From Herpetosiphon gulosus (GTDB lineage Bacteria > Chloroflexota > Chloroflexia > Chloroflexales > Herpetosiphonaceae), in contig NZ_BAABRU010000007.1 in assembly GCF_039545135.1 (NCBI RefSeq), positions 62,001-126,000 on the forward strand: 64,000 nucleotides of DNA. Reading direction: 5' to 3'. Below are positions 1 to 8,368 of the stretch, piece after piece. Made by a program: the position numbers and the translations under genes. Position 1 is the first letter of the stretch. The number at the start of each line of letters is the position of its first letter. The notes beneath the pieces are model-generated. The model was not told the DNA's origin. It did no database searches and saw nothing but the letters and a program-made list of their open reading frames with translations.

Positions 1-191
1 CAAATTGCAAAATTGGGGAGACTTCGGTCTGAACAATCACGGCCAATTAATGATTTCAAGCGATCAATCGTTCTCTAGACCCATGTTGCTAGCACACAGT
101 TGAGCTATGCTAATCACCAGATGATCAATTGTTGATAGCGAATACCAATTACACTGCCGCAAGGCGGTGTTTACTTTCTGTGCGAGGAACT
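1..191. other. Intergenic region upstream of ABC exporter
   Basis: No gene is recognised here. An in-frame TTG at 129 would lengthen the downstream ATPase by 21 residues, but those residues do not look like part of the ABC fold and no ribosome site precedes them. The promoter of the exporter operon is probably in this stretch, but I see no convincing -35/-10 pair. Confidence 0.5.
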
Positions 192-1181
192 ATGCAGCCT
201 GAATATGCCATTCGAACCGTCAATTTGCAACGAACCTATAAAACTAAAGAACGGGTCTTGAAGGCGCTTGATGGGGTAGATTTAGCGGTACGGCCAGGCG
301 AATTATTTGGTTTTCTCGGGCCAAACGGCGCTGGCAAAACCACCACGATCAAAATTTTAACCACGCTGTTATTGCCCAGCGGCGGTACGGCTGAGGTTTG
401 GGGCTTCGATGTGCTGCATGAAGCCGATGCAGTTCGCCGCCATATCAACATGGTTTCGGGCGGCGAATCATCAGGCTATGGTTTGTTGACTGTGCGCGAA
501 AACTTATGGATGTTTACCCAGTTTCATGGCATGGATAGTAAACTTGCCAATAAACGGATCGACGAATTGCTCGAAGTGATGGGCTTGGCTGATCGGGCTA
601 AAACTCGCGTGAGCTTTCTTTCGACGGGCTTGCGCCAAAAAATGAACTATATTCGTGGTTTATTGACCGATCCTGATGTGTTGTTTCTTGATGAGCCAAC
701 GCTTGGGTTGGATGTTGAGGCGGCTCGCACGCTGCGCAACTATACCCGCCATTGGCTCGATACCAATCCAGGCAAAACTGTTGTGCTAACCACCCACTAT
801 ATGCAAGAAGCTGATGAACTATGCGATCGGGTGGCGATTATCAGCGGCGGCACGATTTTGGCCTGCGATACACCAACCAGCCTCAAGCACTCGCTGCAAG
901 AAGATGTCGTATTTCGCTTATTCACTACACCTGTAAATCCGGCCTTTTTGCAAGCGGTTGAGCAAATTGCTGGCGTGCAAAGCATCAGCCAACGGAGCGG
1001 CGATCAACGTGATGAATTAAGCCTGATTCTACGTGATGATGCGATTTTGCCCCAAGTATTGAGCCAACTAGCCGCACATAATGCAGGTTTGTTATCGCTC
1101 GAAAAACGTCAACCAACCCTTGAAGATGTGTTTGTCAACCTCGTTGGCCACTCATTATCAGAAAGTGAGGCCAGTGCATGA
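192..1181 (+). CDS. ABC-2 type exporter, ATP-binding protein (DrrA-like)
   Basis: This is the ATPase of a multidrug, polysaccharide or lipid exporter of the DrrA/CcmA group and powers the two permeases encoded just downstream. With the ATG at 192 the protein has 329 residues; GAGG lies about 4 bases upstream, which favours this start over the TTG at 129. Walker A GPNGAGKTT is at residues 43-51. A signature-like STGLRQK, Walker B DVLFLDEP with the D-loop GLD, and the switch His in TTH follow in order. The last 90 or so residues form the C-terminal extension typical of DrrA-type ATPases. The stop overlaps the start of the next gene (ATGA), so the two are translationally coupled. The substrate cannot be told from sequence. 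Confidence 0.92.
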   Translation: MQPEYAIRTVNLQRTYKTKERVLKALDGVDLAVRPGELFGFLGPNGAGKTTTIKILTTLLLPSGGTAEVWGFDVLHEADAVRRHINMVSGGESSGYGLLTVRENLWMFTQFHGMDSKLANKRIDELLEVMGLADRAKTRVSFLSTGLRQKMNYIRGLLTDPDVLFLDEPTLGLDVEAARTLRNYTRHWLDTNPGKTVVLTTHYMQEADELCDRVAIISGGTILACDTPTSLKHSLQEDVVFRLFTTPVNPAFLQAVEQIAGVQSISQRSGDQRDELSLILRDDAILPQVLSQLAAHNAGLLSLEKRQPTLEDVFVNLVGHSLSESEASA

Positions 1182-2062
1182 GCGTGATTCTCGATAAACA
1201 TACAGCAGTTGAACGCCAACCAAACCCACGCCGTGGCAAAGGGCCAAGTGCTTTTACAATCTTTTGGCGCTCAGTCATTGGGCGGGCTTATCCGCGGATT
1301 ATCGGCACACAACGCGAACTAAGTTGGTTGTTCTTCGATATATTTTTGCCGTTTATGGCTACTATGTCGTATGTGTTGGTCTACGAGGCGATTGGTGCGC
1401 CGGCTTCCTACAAGGGCTTGGTGTTGGTCGGCGGAGCCATGACCGCTTTTTGGCTGAATGTGCTTTGGTCGATGGCGATGCAGTTGTATTGGGATAAAGA
1501 GCAAGGCAATTTACAACTGTATATGCTTGCTCCAACCTCGCGCATGGCGATTTTAACGGGCATGGCCTTGGGTGGTTTGTTCGCAACAACGATTCGTGCC
1601 GCAATTATTTTAATTGGCGGCTCCTTGATCTTTGGAATTCGCTATCAAGCCACTAATTGGTTTGCCTTGGTGGGCATTTTCTTCTTGTCGCTGATTGCCT
1701 TGTATGGCTTGGGCATGCTGCTCAGCTCTATTTTCTTGGTCTACGGACGCGGCGCTTGGCAGATGACTGCCGCCTTGCAAGAGCCTGTTTTCTTTGTTTC
1801 AGGCTTTCATTTTCCGGTCAAAGCACTGGGTACGGTTGTCGCCACCGGAGCTTCGGTTGTGCCATTAACCTTGGGCCTTGATGCAATGCGCCAATTGCTG
1901 TTCCCTGAAATGATGCAGCAATTTCAATTTTTGAGCGTTGGCACAGAAGCAGCAATTTTGGCAGGCCTAGCCTTGGGCTTCGGGCTTGTCGCCCGCTGGG
2001 CCTTGCTGTGCATGGAACATAAATCACGCCAAGATGGCCGCCTAACCGAGCGAGGCAATTAA
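1178..2062 (+). CDS. ABC-2 type transporter permease (first subunit)
   Basis: This is a 294-residue integral membrane protein of the ABC-2 permease family. After a cytoplasmic basic N-terminus (about 45 residues) it has roughly six hydrophobic segments, which is the standard half-transporter topology. It overlaps the ATPase gene by four bases and is followed after about 100 bases by a second, different permease. The exporter is therefore probably a heterodimeric membrane channel with an ATPase dimer. The gap to the next gene is filled by a long inverted repeat (2068-2143). Confidence 0.88.
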   Translation: MSVILDKHTAVERQPNPRRGKGPSAFTIFWRSVIGRAYPRIIGTQRELSWLFFDIFLPFMATMSYVLVYEAIGAPASYKGLVLVGGAMTAFWLNVLWSMAMQLYWDKEQGNLQLYMLAPTSRMAILTGMALGGLFATTIRAAIILIGGSLIFGIRYQATNWFALVGIFFLSLIALYGLGMLLSSIFLVYGRGAWQMTAALQEPVFFVSGFHFPVKALGTVVATGASVVPLTLGLDAMRQLLFPEMMQQFQFLSVGTEAAILAGLALGFGLVARWALLCMEHKSRQDGRLTERGN

Positions 2063-2067
2063 TAAAA

Positions 2068-2143
2068 GGATGAATTATGAAGGATGAGGGATGAAGCCAC
2101 TATCAAAACTCTACTTTCATCCTTCATAACTCATAATTCATCC
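2068..2143. repeat. Inverted repeat, GGATGAA family (family B)
   Basis: The outer arms are a perfect 13-bp inverted repeat (2068-2080 against 2131-2143: GGATGAATTATGA and its complement). The inner arms continue the pairing with further GGATGA/TCATCC copies. The whole spacer between the two permease genes is thus able to fold into a hairpin. Related copies lie at 44173-44198 and 62590-62720. It could act as an RNA-stabilising or attenuating structure within the operon. Confidence 0.75.
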
Positions 2144-2160
2144 TTCCAAAAGGGGTTTCT

Positions 2161-3021
2161 ATGCAGCGATTTTTGCAGGCGTTTCGCGTAGGCTTTTGGT
2201 TGGGCTGGAAAACCGAAAGCAACTGGACGAATCCGCTTTTTTATATTTTGTGGTCATTGTTAGTGCCAATGTCGAATGGCTTGATTATGACCATGATGCT
2301 GCGGGTGTTGCAGCGCACTGGCAACGTGAATGGGGCCGATCTCTTGCCCTACGTGTTTATCGGCACGGTGGTGTATTCAATTGTGGCCTTGTTGCTCGAT
2401 AGCATGGCATGGGCGGTGCTCGAAGATCGTGAACGAATGGGCATGCTCAAATATATTGCGATTACTCCATCGTCGATGTATGGCTATTTGTGGGGCCGTG
2501 GCTTTGCCAAAGTTTCAGTTAATTTCTTGGCAGTGCCGCTCACCTTGACCTTTGGCGCATTGGTGCTCGATATTCCAATTCGGCTGAGCACGATCGATTG
2601 GCCGTTGTTGCTGGCAGTCGTTGTGCTTGGTTTATTGATCGTGACCTTTGCCGCCCAGATTTTAGCGGGCGTGACCTTGATGATTGCCCGCCACGCTGGC
2701 TTTGTGGGTCAAGCAGTTTCCGGCGCATTGTATCTTTTCACTGGGGCTTTGTTTCCAATTACCGTGCTGCCAATTTGGATGCAAACGATTGCCCGTGCCG
2801 TACCGTTAACCTATTGGCTTGAAGGCATGCGTCGCGCCTTATGGGTCGATGCCCGCAATCCAGTCTATAAAACCGGGCTTGAGCAATTGAGCACCAGCAA
2901 TTTATTGTGGATTTTGGTTGGCGCAGCCATGGCAATGGCCTTAATTTCAATTCCATTGCAGCGCCGCGCCGAACATCGGGCCAAAGAAAAAGGCTTGTTG
3001 GATATGAACACGGCCTACTAA
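2161..3021 (+). CDS. ABC-2 type transporter permease (second subunit)
   Basis: This 286-residue membrane protein of the ABC-2 family has about six transmembrane segments. It is the second channel subunit of the exporter begun at 192. An AAAAGGGG-like ribosome site lies about 7 bases before the ATG. It is only distantly similar to the first permease. Its stop codon overlaps the stop of the convergent oxidoreductase gene by a few bases, so no terminator separates them. Confidence 0.87.
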   Translation: MQRFLQAFRVGFWLGWKTESNWTNPLFYILWSLLVPMSNGLIMTMMLRVLQRTGNVNGADLLPYVFIGTVVYSIVALLLDSMAWAVLEDRERMGMLKYIAITPSSMYGYLWGRGFAKVSVNFLAVPLTLTFGALVLDIPIRLSTIDWPLLLAVVVLGLLIVTFAAQILAGVTLMIARHAGFVGQAVSGALYLFTGALFPITVLPIWMQTIARAVPLTYWLEGMRRALWVDARNPVYKTGLEQLSTSNLLWILVGAAMAMALISIPLQRRAEHRAKEKGLLDMNTAY

Positions 3022-4046
3022 GGCGTGAACAAGACTTTGCCACCAGTCATATTGTTTTGATACAGTTCAAGGGCGTTTTGGGCTTCAGAAAGCTTAAAAC
3101 GCCCTTGAATCGTTGAAGCCAGCTCATCAATCAACAATTTTTGGATATTTTTGGTGATCCGCGCAAAATTCAAAGGGTTGATCTGGCTAATCCAATCAGT
3201 CAGCCAAAAACCCGTCACATGTTTATTTTCAAAGATTAAGCTCCGTGGATCAATTTGGCATGCGCCATCGGCTAATGCGCCATAAACCATCATCGTGCTA
3301 CCTTTGGGCATTGCTTTGAGCACTTGTCCAACTAATTCCCCACCAACTGCATCAAAAGCCAAATTGGCTTGCTGGGCTGCGCATAGACTGGCAAGTTCCT
3401 CGGCAAAATCAGGGCTATTGGAATTAAGCACATACTCCGCCCCTAAAACCCGCAATAATTCGACCTGTTCTGGCCGTCGCACAATATTGATCAAGGTTAA
3501 TTTTTCGCGTTGGGCCAAGCGGATTAACATACGGCCCAATTGGCTAGCAGCGGCGGTTTGCACCAAGGCTTTAGCGTTGCGCTGACGCGCAATATCGATC
3601 AAAGCCCAAGCACTCACCGGATTGACAATGGCTGATGCGGCTTGCTCAAAACCTAGGCTATCGGCCAAAGGTAGGCATTGACGCGCCGCCACAATCACAT
3701 AATCGGCCCACGCACCATCATCATCAGGCGATTGGGTGGCGAACGAAACCCGCTTGCCCAGCAACACTTTGCTATATAATTGATCACCAGTGCTCACAAT
3801 TGTGCCACTACCTTCGAAACCAGGTACGGCAGGCAGCGGCTTTGTGATACCATACACACCATTGATAAACATCATATCCGAGGGATTAATCGGAGTAGCA
3901 GCGACTTTGACCAAGACTTCATGGGGCTTGAGTGGGCGTAAACTGCGCTCGACAAGCTCAAGTTTGGCCAAATCGCCGCTATAATCGCTAATAATCAAGG
4001 CTTTGCTACGAATAATCGTCGGATCAAACGCTGGTTGTTCGCTCAT
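3018..4046 (-). CDS. Zinc-independent MDR-family NAD(P)H oxidoreductase (enoyl reductase / quinone oxidoreductase-like)
   Basis: This 342-residue protein belongs to the medium-chain dehydrogenase/reductase superfamily. The N-terminal GroES-like domain carries NPSDMMFINGVYG and PAVPGFEGSG, the segment typical of 2-enoyl thioester reductases and quinone oxidoreductases. The cysteines that bind structural zinc are absent. The central Rossmann part has QTAAASQLGRM in place of the classical GxGxxG, which is common in this subgroup. It is divergent from the MarR gene at 4229, whose operator lies between them, so MarR control is plausible. A possible -10 (TATGAT, 4083-4088 on this strand) precedes it. 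The substrate is unknown. Confidence 0.82.
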   Translation of the reverse strand: MSEQPAFDPTIIRSKALIISDYSGDLAKLELVERSLRPLKPHEVLVKVAATPINPSDMMFINGVYGITKPLPAVPGFEGSGTIVSTGDQLYSKVLLGKRVSFATQSPDDDGAWADYVIVAARQCLPLADSLGFEQAASAIVNPVSAWALIDIARQRNAKALVQTAAASQLGRMLIRLAQREKLTLINIVRRPEQVELLRVLGAEYVLNSNSPDFAEELASLCAAQQANLAFDAVGGELVGQVLKAMPKGSTMMVYGALADGACQIDPRSLIFENKHVTGFWLTDWISQINPLNFARITKNIQKLLIDELASTIQGRFKLSEAQNALELYQNNMTGGKVLFTP

Positions 4047-4134
4047 AAAATCCAGATCCTTCTCTAGGCACGTTGCGCTGCTATCATACCGCGTTTTGGC
4101 CAGAATGATCGCCTTATTTTTAACAATCTGCTAC

Positions 4135-4162
4135 TTGACGCTGGATTATTTTGCAGTATGAT
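4135..4162 (+). promoter_or_regulatory. Sigma-70 type promoter of the MarR gene
   Basis: TTGACG (4135-4140), a 16-bp spacer and TATGAT (4157-4162) make a near-consensus promoter reading toward the MarR gene. Transcription would begin around 4169, just at the edge of the palindromic operator. Confidence 0.75.
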
Positions 4163-4170
4163 CAAGATAG

Positions 4171-4187
4171 TTAGTTAACTTAACTAA
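4171..4187. promoter_or_regulatory. Palindromic operator, probable MarR binding site
   Basis: TTAGTTAACTTAACTAA is a perfect inverted repeat (8-bp arms around one base). Its AT-rich TTAGTTAA/TTAACTAA form is that of many MarR-family operators. It covers the predicted transcription start of the marR-like gene, so binding should block initiation (autorepression). Confidence 0.75.
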
Positions 4188-4228
4188 ATTGTAAGCGGCG
4201 ATGTAGCCGTTAGATACAGTGACCTATT

Positions 4229-4687
4229 ATGACAACAAGCCGTGAATATGCCCAACAATTCATTCAATTGATCGATCGAACCAAGCGCATGCCCTTGGAT
4301 GGAGCCTATGCCAAAATCCATGAGCTAGGTTTATCGCATTCGCATCTACGGGCGATGTTTATTTTGGAGCACCAGCCAGGCCTGCCGATGAAGGATTTGG
4401 CCGAAGCGCTCGCCATGACTCCGCCTTCAGTCACGGTGCTCACGCGCAAGCTTGAGGCCAGTGGTTTACTCGAACGCTTACCCGATCAGGTTGATAGTCG
4501 GCGGGTATTGTTACAGCTGAGCGCCGATGGTTCGCGGATGCTCGCCGAAATGCACAATGCCCATCTTGATCGTTTTACTCAGTTGCTGAGTGGGCTTTCG
4601 CCCAGCGATCAAGCCCAATTTTTGGAGCTGATGAATCGCGCGGTCGAGGCGTTAGAGCGGATGTATCGCGAGGAATCTGAGGTTTAG
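4229..4687 (+). CDS. MarR family transcriptional regulator
   Basis: This 152-residue protein is a winged-helix repressor of the MarR family. The recognition region MKDLAEALAMTPPSVTVLTR and the wing motif LLERLPDQVDSRRVLLQLSADG are plain, followed by the C-terminal dimerisation helix. The usual family length is 140-160. A promoter with a perfect palindromic operator lies directly upstream, so it most likely represses itself and perhaps the divergent oxidoreductase. The ligand is not predictable. Confidence 0.93.
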   Translation: MTTSREYAQQFIQLIDRTKRMPLDGAYAKIHELGLSHSHLRAMFILEHQPGLPMKDLAEALAMTPPSVTVLTRKLEASGLLERLPDQVDSRRVLLQLSADGSRMLAEMHNAHLDRFTQLLSGLSPSDQAQFLELMNRAVEALERMYREESEV

Positions 4688-4756
4688 CCAATATGAGCAT
4701 CGAGCTTGTCCACTTCTGGAAATTCCATAGTTTAGTTATGATCACCACCCTTCCGT

Positions 4757-4799
4757 CCCGCCTCAAGGCGGGAAACGCAGGGGGTTTTCCTCCCCCTGC
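4757..4799. repeat. Two adjacent GC-rich hairpins downstream of marR-like gene
   Basis: CCCGCCT-CA-AGGCGGG (4757-4772) is followed by GCAGGGGG-N7-CCCCCTGC (4777-4799). Both are perfect stems. They lie between convergent genes and could end transcription from either side, although no strong T-run follows. The second resembles the pyrimidine-rich intergenic elements elsewhere in the window. Confidence 0.6.
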
Positions 4800-4895
4800 A
4801 CCCCCAAAAGCACATTTAGGGGGATTTGCACATATTCACCGATGAATCCTAGGACTGTTGGCTCACAGCGGAATGCGATTAAACCTTTACGATTG

Positions 4896-5798
4896 TTAGG
4901 CGATAATCTGTTCTTGATCGTCGAGGTTGTTCCAGTAGGCGTGGGTCATGCGCTGTGAATTGAAGGCTGCGCCGATTTGGCCATTGCTGGCAACCAAAAT
5001 CAAGCCGCCCTCGCCACCTTCGATCCGTTGGCCGAGTACTGCCACAGCGGCTTCAGCAGCAGCTTGCACATCCATGCCACGTTCAAGATTCTCGATTGCC
5101 CGCCGTGCCAGCAACACCCGAGCGATAGTTTCGCCCCAACCTGTGGTCGAACAACCGCCAGCATGGCTATCGGCGTAAAAACCACCGCCAGGAATTGGCG
5201 AATCGCCGATTCGGCCTAACGGCTTGCCACTCATCCCGCCAGTTGAGGTTGCCGCTGCAATATTACCCAAGCCATCAAGTGCCACTGCCCCCACCGTATC
5301 GGCAATCGTTTCGCTATCAGTGCTGCCTGAATCAACTTTAAAATCGCGATCACCGCTGGCCCATTGGGCCTGCCGTCGGGGCGTGATCAGGCTGGCATTA
5401 TCGACAAATTCAACGCCGGCTGCTCGCGCAACTGCCTCGGCATCGGTCTTAGCAAACAAAATATGCGGGGTTTTAAGCACTGCTTGCGCGGCCAGAATGG
5501 GATTTTTGATGCCCTCGACAGCGGCAACTGCGCCTACATCAAGGCTCGTGCCATCCATCAAGCCAGCATCCATTTGCACAAAGCCTTCGCGATTGAGCAC
5601 ACTGCCATAACCAGCATTGAAGGCTGGCAAATCTTCCAAGATAATCACAGCGGCGGTAGCGGCTTCAAGCGCCGTGCCACCAGCCTGCAATACCGCCTTG
5701 CCTGCTTGCAATGCAGCTTGAATTCCAGCGGCGTGGTCTGGGCGTAATGAATCGGGAATATCGCCAGCGCCACCGTGAACGGCAATTGCTAAGGGCAT
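4896..5798 (-). CDS. iaaA: Isoaspartyl peptidase / L-asparaginase (plant type, Ntn hydrolase)
   Basis: This is a 300-residue type-2 asparaginase that releases beta-aspartyl residues from damaged proteins or peptides. The nucleophile threonine that appears after autocleavage is T168 in IADTVGAVALD. It is followed by GNIAAATSTGGMSGK and GRIGDSPIPGGGFYAD, the substrate- and sodium-loop signatures, and CSTTGWGE near the second glycine-rich loop. The N-terminal VHGGAG is also canonical. The precursor should split into alpha and beta chains. It stands alone, on the same strand as the epimerase upstream, but is separated from it by a strong terminator. The cognate activity (peptidase or asparaginase) cannot be separated by sequence. 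Confidence 0.93.
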   Translation of the reverse strand: MPLAIAVHGGAGDIPDSLRPDHAAGIQAALQAGKAVLQAGGTALEAATAAVIILEDLPAFNAGYGSVLNREGFVQMDAGLMDGTSLDVGAVAAVEGIKNPILAAQAVLKTPHILFAKTDAEAVARAAGVEFVDNASLITPRRQAQWASGDRDFKVDSGSTDSETIADTVGAVALDGLGNIAAATSTGGMSGKPLGRIGDSPIPGGGFYADSHAGGCSTTGWGETIARVLLARRAIENLERGMDVQAAAEAAVAVLGQRIEGGEGGLILVASNGQIGAAFNSQRMTHAYWNNLDDQEQIIA

Positions 5799-5820
5799 AA
5801 ATACCTCATATCGAATTAAA

Positions 5821-5859
5821 TAAAAAAACTACGCCCAGCAATTATACGCTAGACGTAGT
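5821..5859 (-). terminator. Rho-independent terminator after the epimerase gene
   Basis: On the minus strand ACTACGTCTAGC and GCTGGGCGTAGT form a 12-bp stem (with G-T pairs) around an 8-base loop (5828-5859), followed directly by seven T residues (5821-5827). This is a strong terminator for the NAD-dependent epimerase gene. Confidence 0.85.
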
Positions 5860-5865
5860 GATTTT

Positions 5866-6912
5866 TTAGAAGGCTTTTTTGAGCAAACCAATCGCGCCTT
5901 GTTTCCACGGCACGCGGTGGGTCACCCCTGAAGCATTGGCAAACGAGTTGCGATTGTCGATATACCACTTGAAGTTACGAATCAAGGCATCTTGGTTGGA
6001 GAATTTAGGCTTCCAGCCAAGTTGGGTTTCGGCCTTTTCGATTGAGACAAATGAGTCTTTCGAGGCGGTTTCGTAAACCCACTTGTAGAGCGGCGAAACC
6101 CGCAAAAATTCCAACGCGCGTAGCGTCCAAATGGCTGGAGTTGCTGGTGAGCCAATGATTTTTTTGCCATGGCCAGCATAATCAAGCACCGCTTGATAAT
6201 CTTCCTTCATGGTGGCGAATTCTTTCGCGCCAACATTGAAGGTATCGTTGGCAACTTCAGCAGGCAAGGTCATCGACAAATAAATCGCATCGCAGAGATC
6301 TTCAACATCGAGCAATTGATAGCGATTTTTGCCATTGCCAATCATCGGGAAGTTGTGACCATCGATGGCCCAATCGTAGAGCAAAGCGAAAACACCAAGC
6401 CGTTCTGGCCCGATAAACGATTTCGGACGAATAATCGGCACTTCCATGCCTTTGGCGCGATATTCCAAGGCCACATATTCGGCCATCACTTTGGCTTTGC
6501 CATATGGCCCAACTCCATCCAAACGGTCGTTTTCAACCAATGGATGATGGTCGGGAATGCCATAAACTGCGGTTGATGAGATGTGAACCACCCGTTTTAC
6601 GCCATGTTTTTTGGCAACTTCCAGCACATTGCGCGTGCCATCAATATCGGTCGAAAAAATATCTTCAGCTGGATAAAGCGGCAAGGCTGCGGCAGTATGT
6701 ACAACGAAATCAACGCCTTGCATGGCCCGATCAAGCCCAGCAACGTTGCGAATATCGTCTTTAACAATCGTGATATGATCTTTGAGATCAGTATAGGTCC
6801 AATCGGCAAAATCATAGGAAACTAAGTCGTAGCCTTTGGCATCAAGGTAGCGCAAAAGGTTAATTCCAAGGAAGCCTGCGCCGCCTGTTACGAGCACTTT
6901 TTGACGAGTCAT
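5866..6912 (-). CDS. NAD-dependent epimerase/dehydratase (extended SDR)
   Basis: This 348-residue extended short-chain dehydrogenase is of the kind that acts on nucleotide sugars or sterol-like substrates. Residues 9-15 carry the NAD motif GGAGFLG. HISSTAVYG gives the catalytic Ser, and the YGKAK segment supplies the YxxxK pair. The ATG at 6912 is chosen because the fold begins there (MTRQKVLVTGG) and GAGG lies about 12 bases upstream; the reading frame could start 18 codons earlier. It is alone between two intergenic repeats and has its own terminator. Among relatives it resembles 3-beta-hydroxysteroid-dehydrogenase-like and UDP-glucose epimerase-like proteins, so the substrate is left open. 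Confidence 0.87.
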   Translation of the reverse strand: MTRQKVLVTGGAGFLGINLLRYLDAKGYDLVSYDFADWTYTDLKDHITIVKDDIRNVAGLDRAMQGVDFVVHTAAALPLYPAEDIFSTDIDGTRNVLEVAKKHGVKRVVHISSTAVYGIPDHHPLVENDRLDGVGPYGKAKVMAEYVALEYRAKGMEVPIIRPKSFIGPERLGVFALLYDWAIDGHNFPMIGNGKNRYQLLDVEDLCDAIYLSMTLPAEVANDTFNVGAKEFATMKEDYQAVLDYAGHGKKIIGSPATPAIWTLRALEFLRVSPLYKWVYETASKDSFVSIEKAETQLGWKPKFSNQDALIRNFKWYIDNRNSFANASGVTHRVPWKQGAIGLLKKAF

Positions 6913-6990
6913 GATTGTATCAATCCTCAAACAATTCAATTTTAGATTATTTGCACATAATATCACAATTTGTTGGGGCTATGCTACACT

Positions 6991-7084
6991 AGGAGTTAGG
7001 GATCAGGCTTCGGGTTTCAGGGTTCAGATGAAGGGAAGTATAACTATTCCTAGCCCCTCATCCCTAGCCCCTGGCCCCTTCAAG
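6991..7084. repeat. Inverted repeat, TCAGGGGCTAGGG family (family D)
   Basis: One arm has AGGAGTTAGGGATCAGG with GGGTTTCAGGGTTCAG; the other has CCTAGCCCC, ATCCCTAGCCCC and TGGCCCCTTCA. The arms are made of short degenerate repeats that are roughly complementary. Similar text recurs at 45384-45520 and 55743-55763. It lies in the divergent spacer before the Crp-like gene. Confidence 0.6.
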
Positions 7085-7115
7085 TAACAATTTCGCGCAT
7101 GAGGCGCTGTTTGAC

Positions 7116-7772
7116 ATGAGTGTTGACGTTGAAGTTCTGCGGCAATTTACCCGTTTTGCTGCACTCGATCCATTAGCTTTGCGCGATCTTGCCCGAGCGA
7201 TGGAAGTTCGTTCGTTTCGGCCTGGCCAATATTTGGTGCTGGAAGATGATCCGCGCTTTGGCTTGTTTGGCATTTTAGAGGGGCGGGTGCGGCTTTCGCG
7301 TACCGCCAGTGATGGCCGTGAACAGGTGCTCTCGATTGCTGAAACTGGCGAGTTGTTTAATATTGAGCCATTTGTTGATGCTGGGCCAGCTCCGGCAACT
7401 GCCCGTGCTATGGCTCCGACCCGCTGTGTGCATTTGCCAACTGCCGCCTTGCCCGATGTGTTACGAAGTCATCCTGAGTTTACCTTGATTTTGCTGCGCG
7501 ATTTGGCGGCCCAAGCGCGTGATTTAGCAGTGTTACTGGAAGATTTGGCGTTTCGCACGGTGCGAGCACGTTTGGCACGAATTTTATTGCACGAGGCGGC
7601 TGATGGAACCGCTGCATTGACTCATCAGGAATTGGCAGCCCGGGCAGGCACGGTGCGCGAAATTATTGGCCGAACCCTGCGCCAAATGTCCGATGAAGGC
7701 TTAGTGGAGTTAGCTCGTGGCCATGTATTGGTCTTAGATATGCAAGGGTTGGCAGCGCTGATCGAAAATTAG
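7116..7772 (+). CDS. Crp/Fnr family transcriptional regulator
   Basis: This 218-residue regulator has an N-terminal cyclic-nucleotide-binding beta-barrel (RSFRPGQYLVLEDDPRFGLF and FGILEGRVRLSR), a dimerisation helix and a C-terminal winged helix (LTHQELAARAGTVREIIGRT, residues about 165-190). No Fnr-type cysteine cluster is present, so it is not an iron-sulphur oxygen sensor. The effector could be cyclic nucleotide, another small molecule or none. It converges on the Uma2 gene with a 4-base overlap. Confidence 0.92.
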   Translation: MSVDVEVLRQFTRFAALDPLALRDLARAMEVRSFRPGQYLVLEDDPRFGLFGILEGRVRLSRTASDGREQVLSIAETGELFNIEPFVDAGPAPATARAMAPTRCVHLPTAALPDVLRSHPEFTLILLRDLAAQARDLAVLLEDLAFRTVRARLARILLHEAADGTAALTHQELAARAGTVREIIGRTLRQMSDEGLVELARGHVLVLDMQGLAALIEN

Positions 7773-8341
7773 GCTAATTCAATATATTCATACACGTCGT
7801 TCAGCTTGAGTTGCGCATTAATCGCCTCAAGCTGAATTGTTTGCTCTAGCGACCAAAACTCGATCAATAACCAACGGTGATCAGTTTGGCGTAGATACAA
7901 CTCGCAATGACAGCGATCTTGCGCAATTACAAGGTAAATTTGCAGGCTGCTGATGGTTCGATAGTGCTCAAATTTCATTCCGCGATCATAATTTTCGGTG
8001 CTTGGCGATAACACTTCGATTAAACATGTTGGATTAAGCAGGGTATCTGGGTGTTCGCTACCAAATTCAAATGTTCCACAGGCAACCGAAATATCAGGAT
8101 AGGTATATAAACCTGTTTGACTAATTTGTAAACGGAGATCGCTAGGAAAAACTCGACAAGGGCTTTTGCGTAATTGTTGATGTAGACTTGCAATAATGTT
8201 GCTCACAATTAAATTATGCCGAGCGCTAGCTCCAGTCATTGCATAAACTTTGCCTTGATAATATTCGTGTTTGATGCCCGTTTCTTTTTCGATGGCTATA
8301 TACTCATCGAATGTTTTAGATGGTATAGCCTCTGCACTCAT
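7769..8341 (-). CDS. Uma2 family protein (DUF820, PD-(D/E)xK nuclease fold)
   Basis: This 190-residue protein belongs to the Uma2 family, which is abundant in cyanobacteria and Chloroflexota and has a restriction-endonuclease-like fold. The family signatures HNLIVSNI, YPDISVACG and EVLSPSTENYDRGMKFEHYR are in order; the D of PDI and the E of EVLSP are the presumed metal ligands. The biological role is unknown, and many copies per genome are usual. It shares its 3' end with the Crp gene. Confidence 0.88.
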   Translation of the reverse strand: MSAEAIPSKTFDEYIAIEKETGIKHEYYQGKVYAMTGASARHNLIVSNIIASLHQQLRKSPCRVFPSDLRLQISQTGLYTYPDISVACGTFEFGSEHPDTLLNPTCLIEVLSPSTENYDRGMKFEHYRTISSLQIYLVIAQDRCHCELYLRQTDHRWLLIEFWSLEQTIQLEAINAQLKLNDVYEYIELA

Positions 8342-8368
8342 AACAACTCCTTATCGATAAAGTCTCCC

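Noticed and set aside
5224-5747. Long plus-strand frames within the isoaspartyl peptidase gene
   Set aside because: Composition-driven open frames antisense to a clearly functional enzyme.
7769-8341. Uma2 protein as restriction enzyme for the orphan methyltransferase
   Set aside because: It is 7 kb away on the same strand without conserved linkage, and Uma2 copies are generally solitary and of unknown role.
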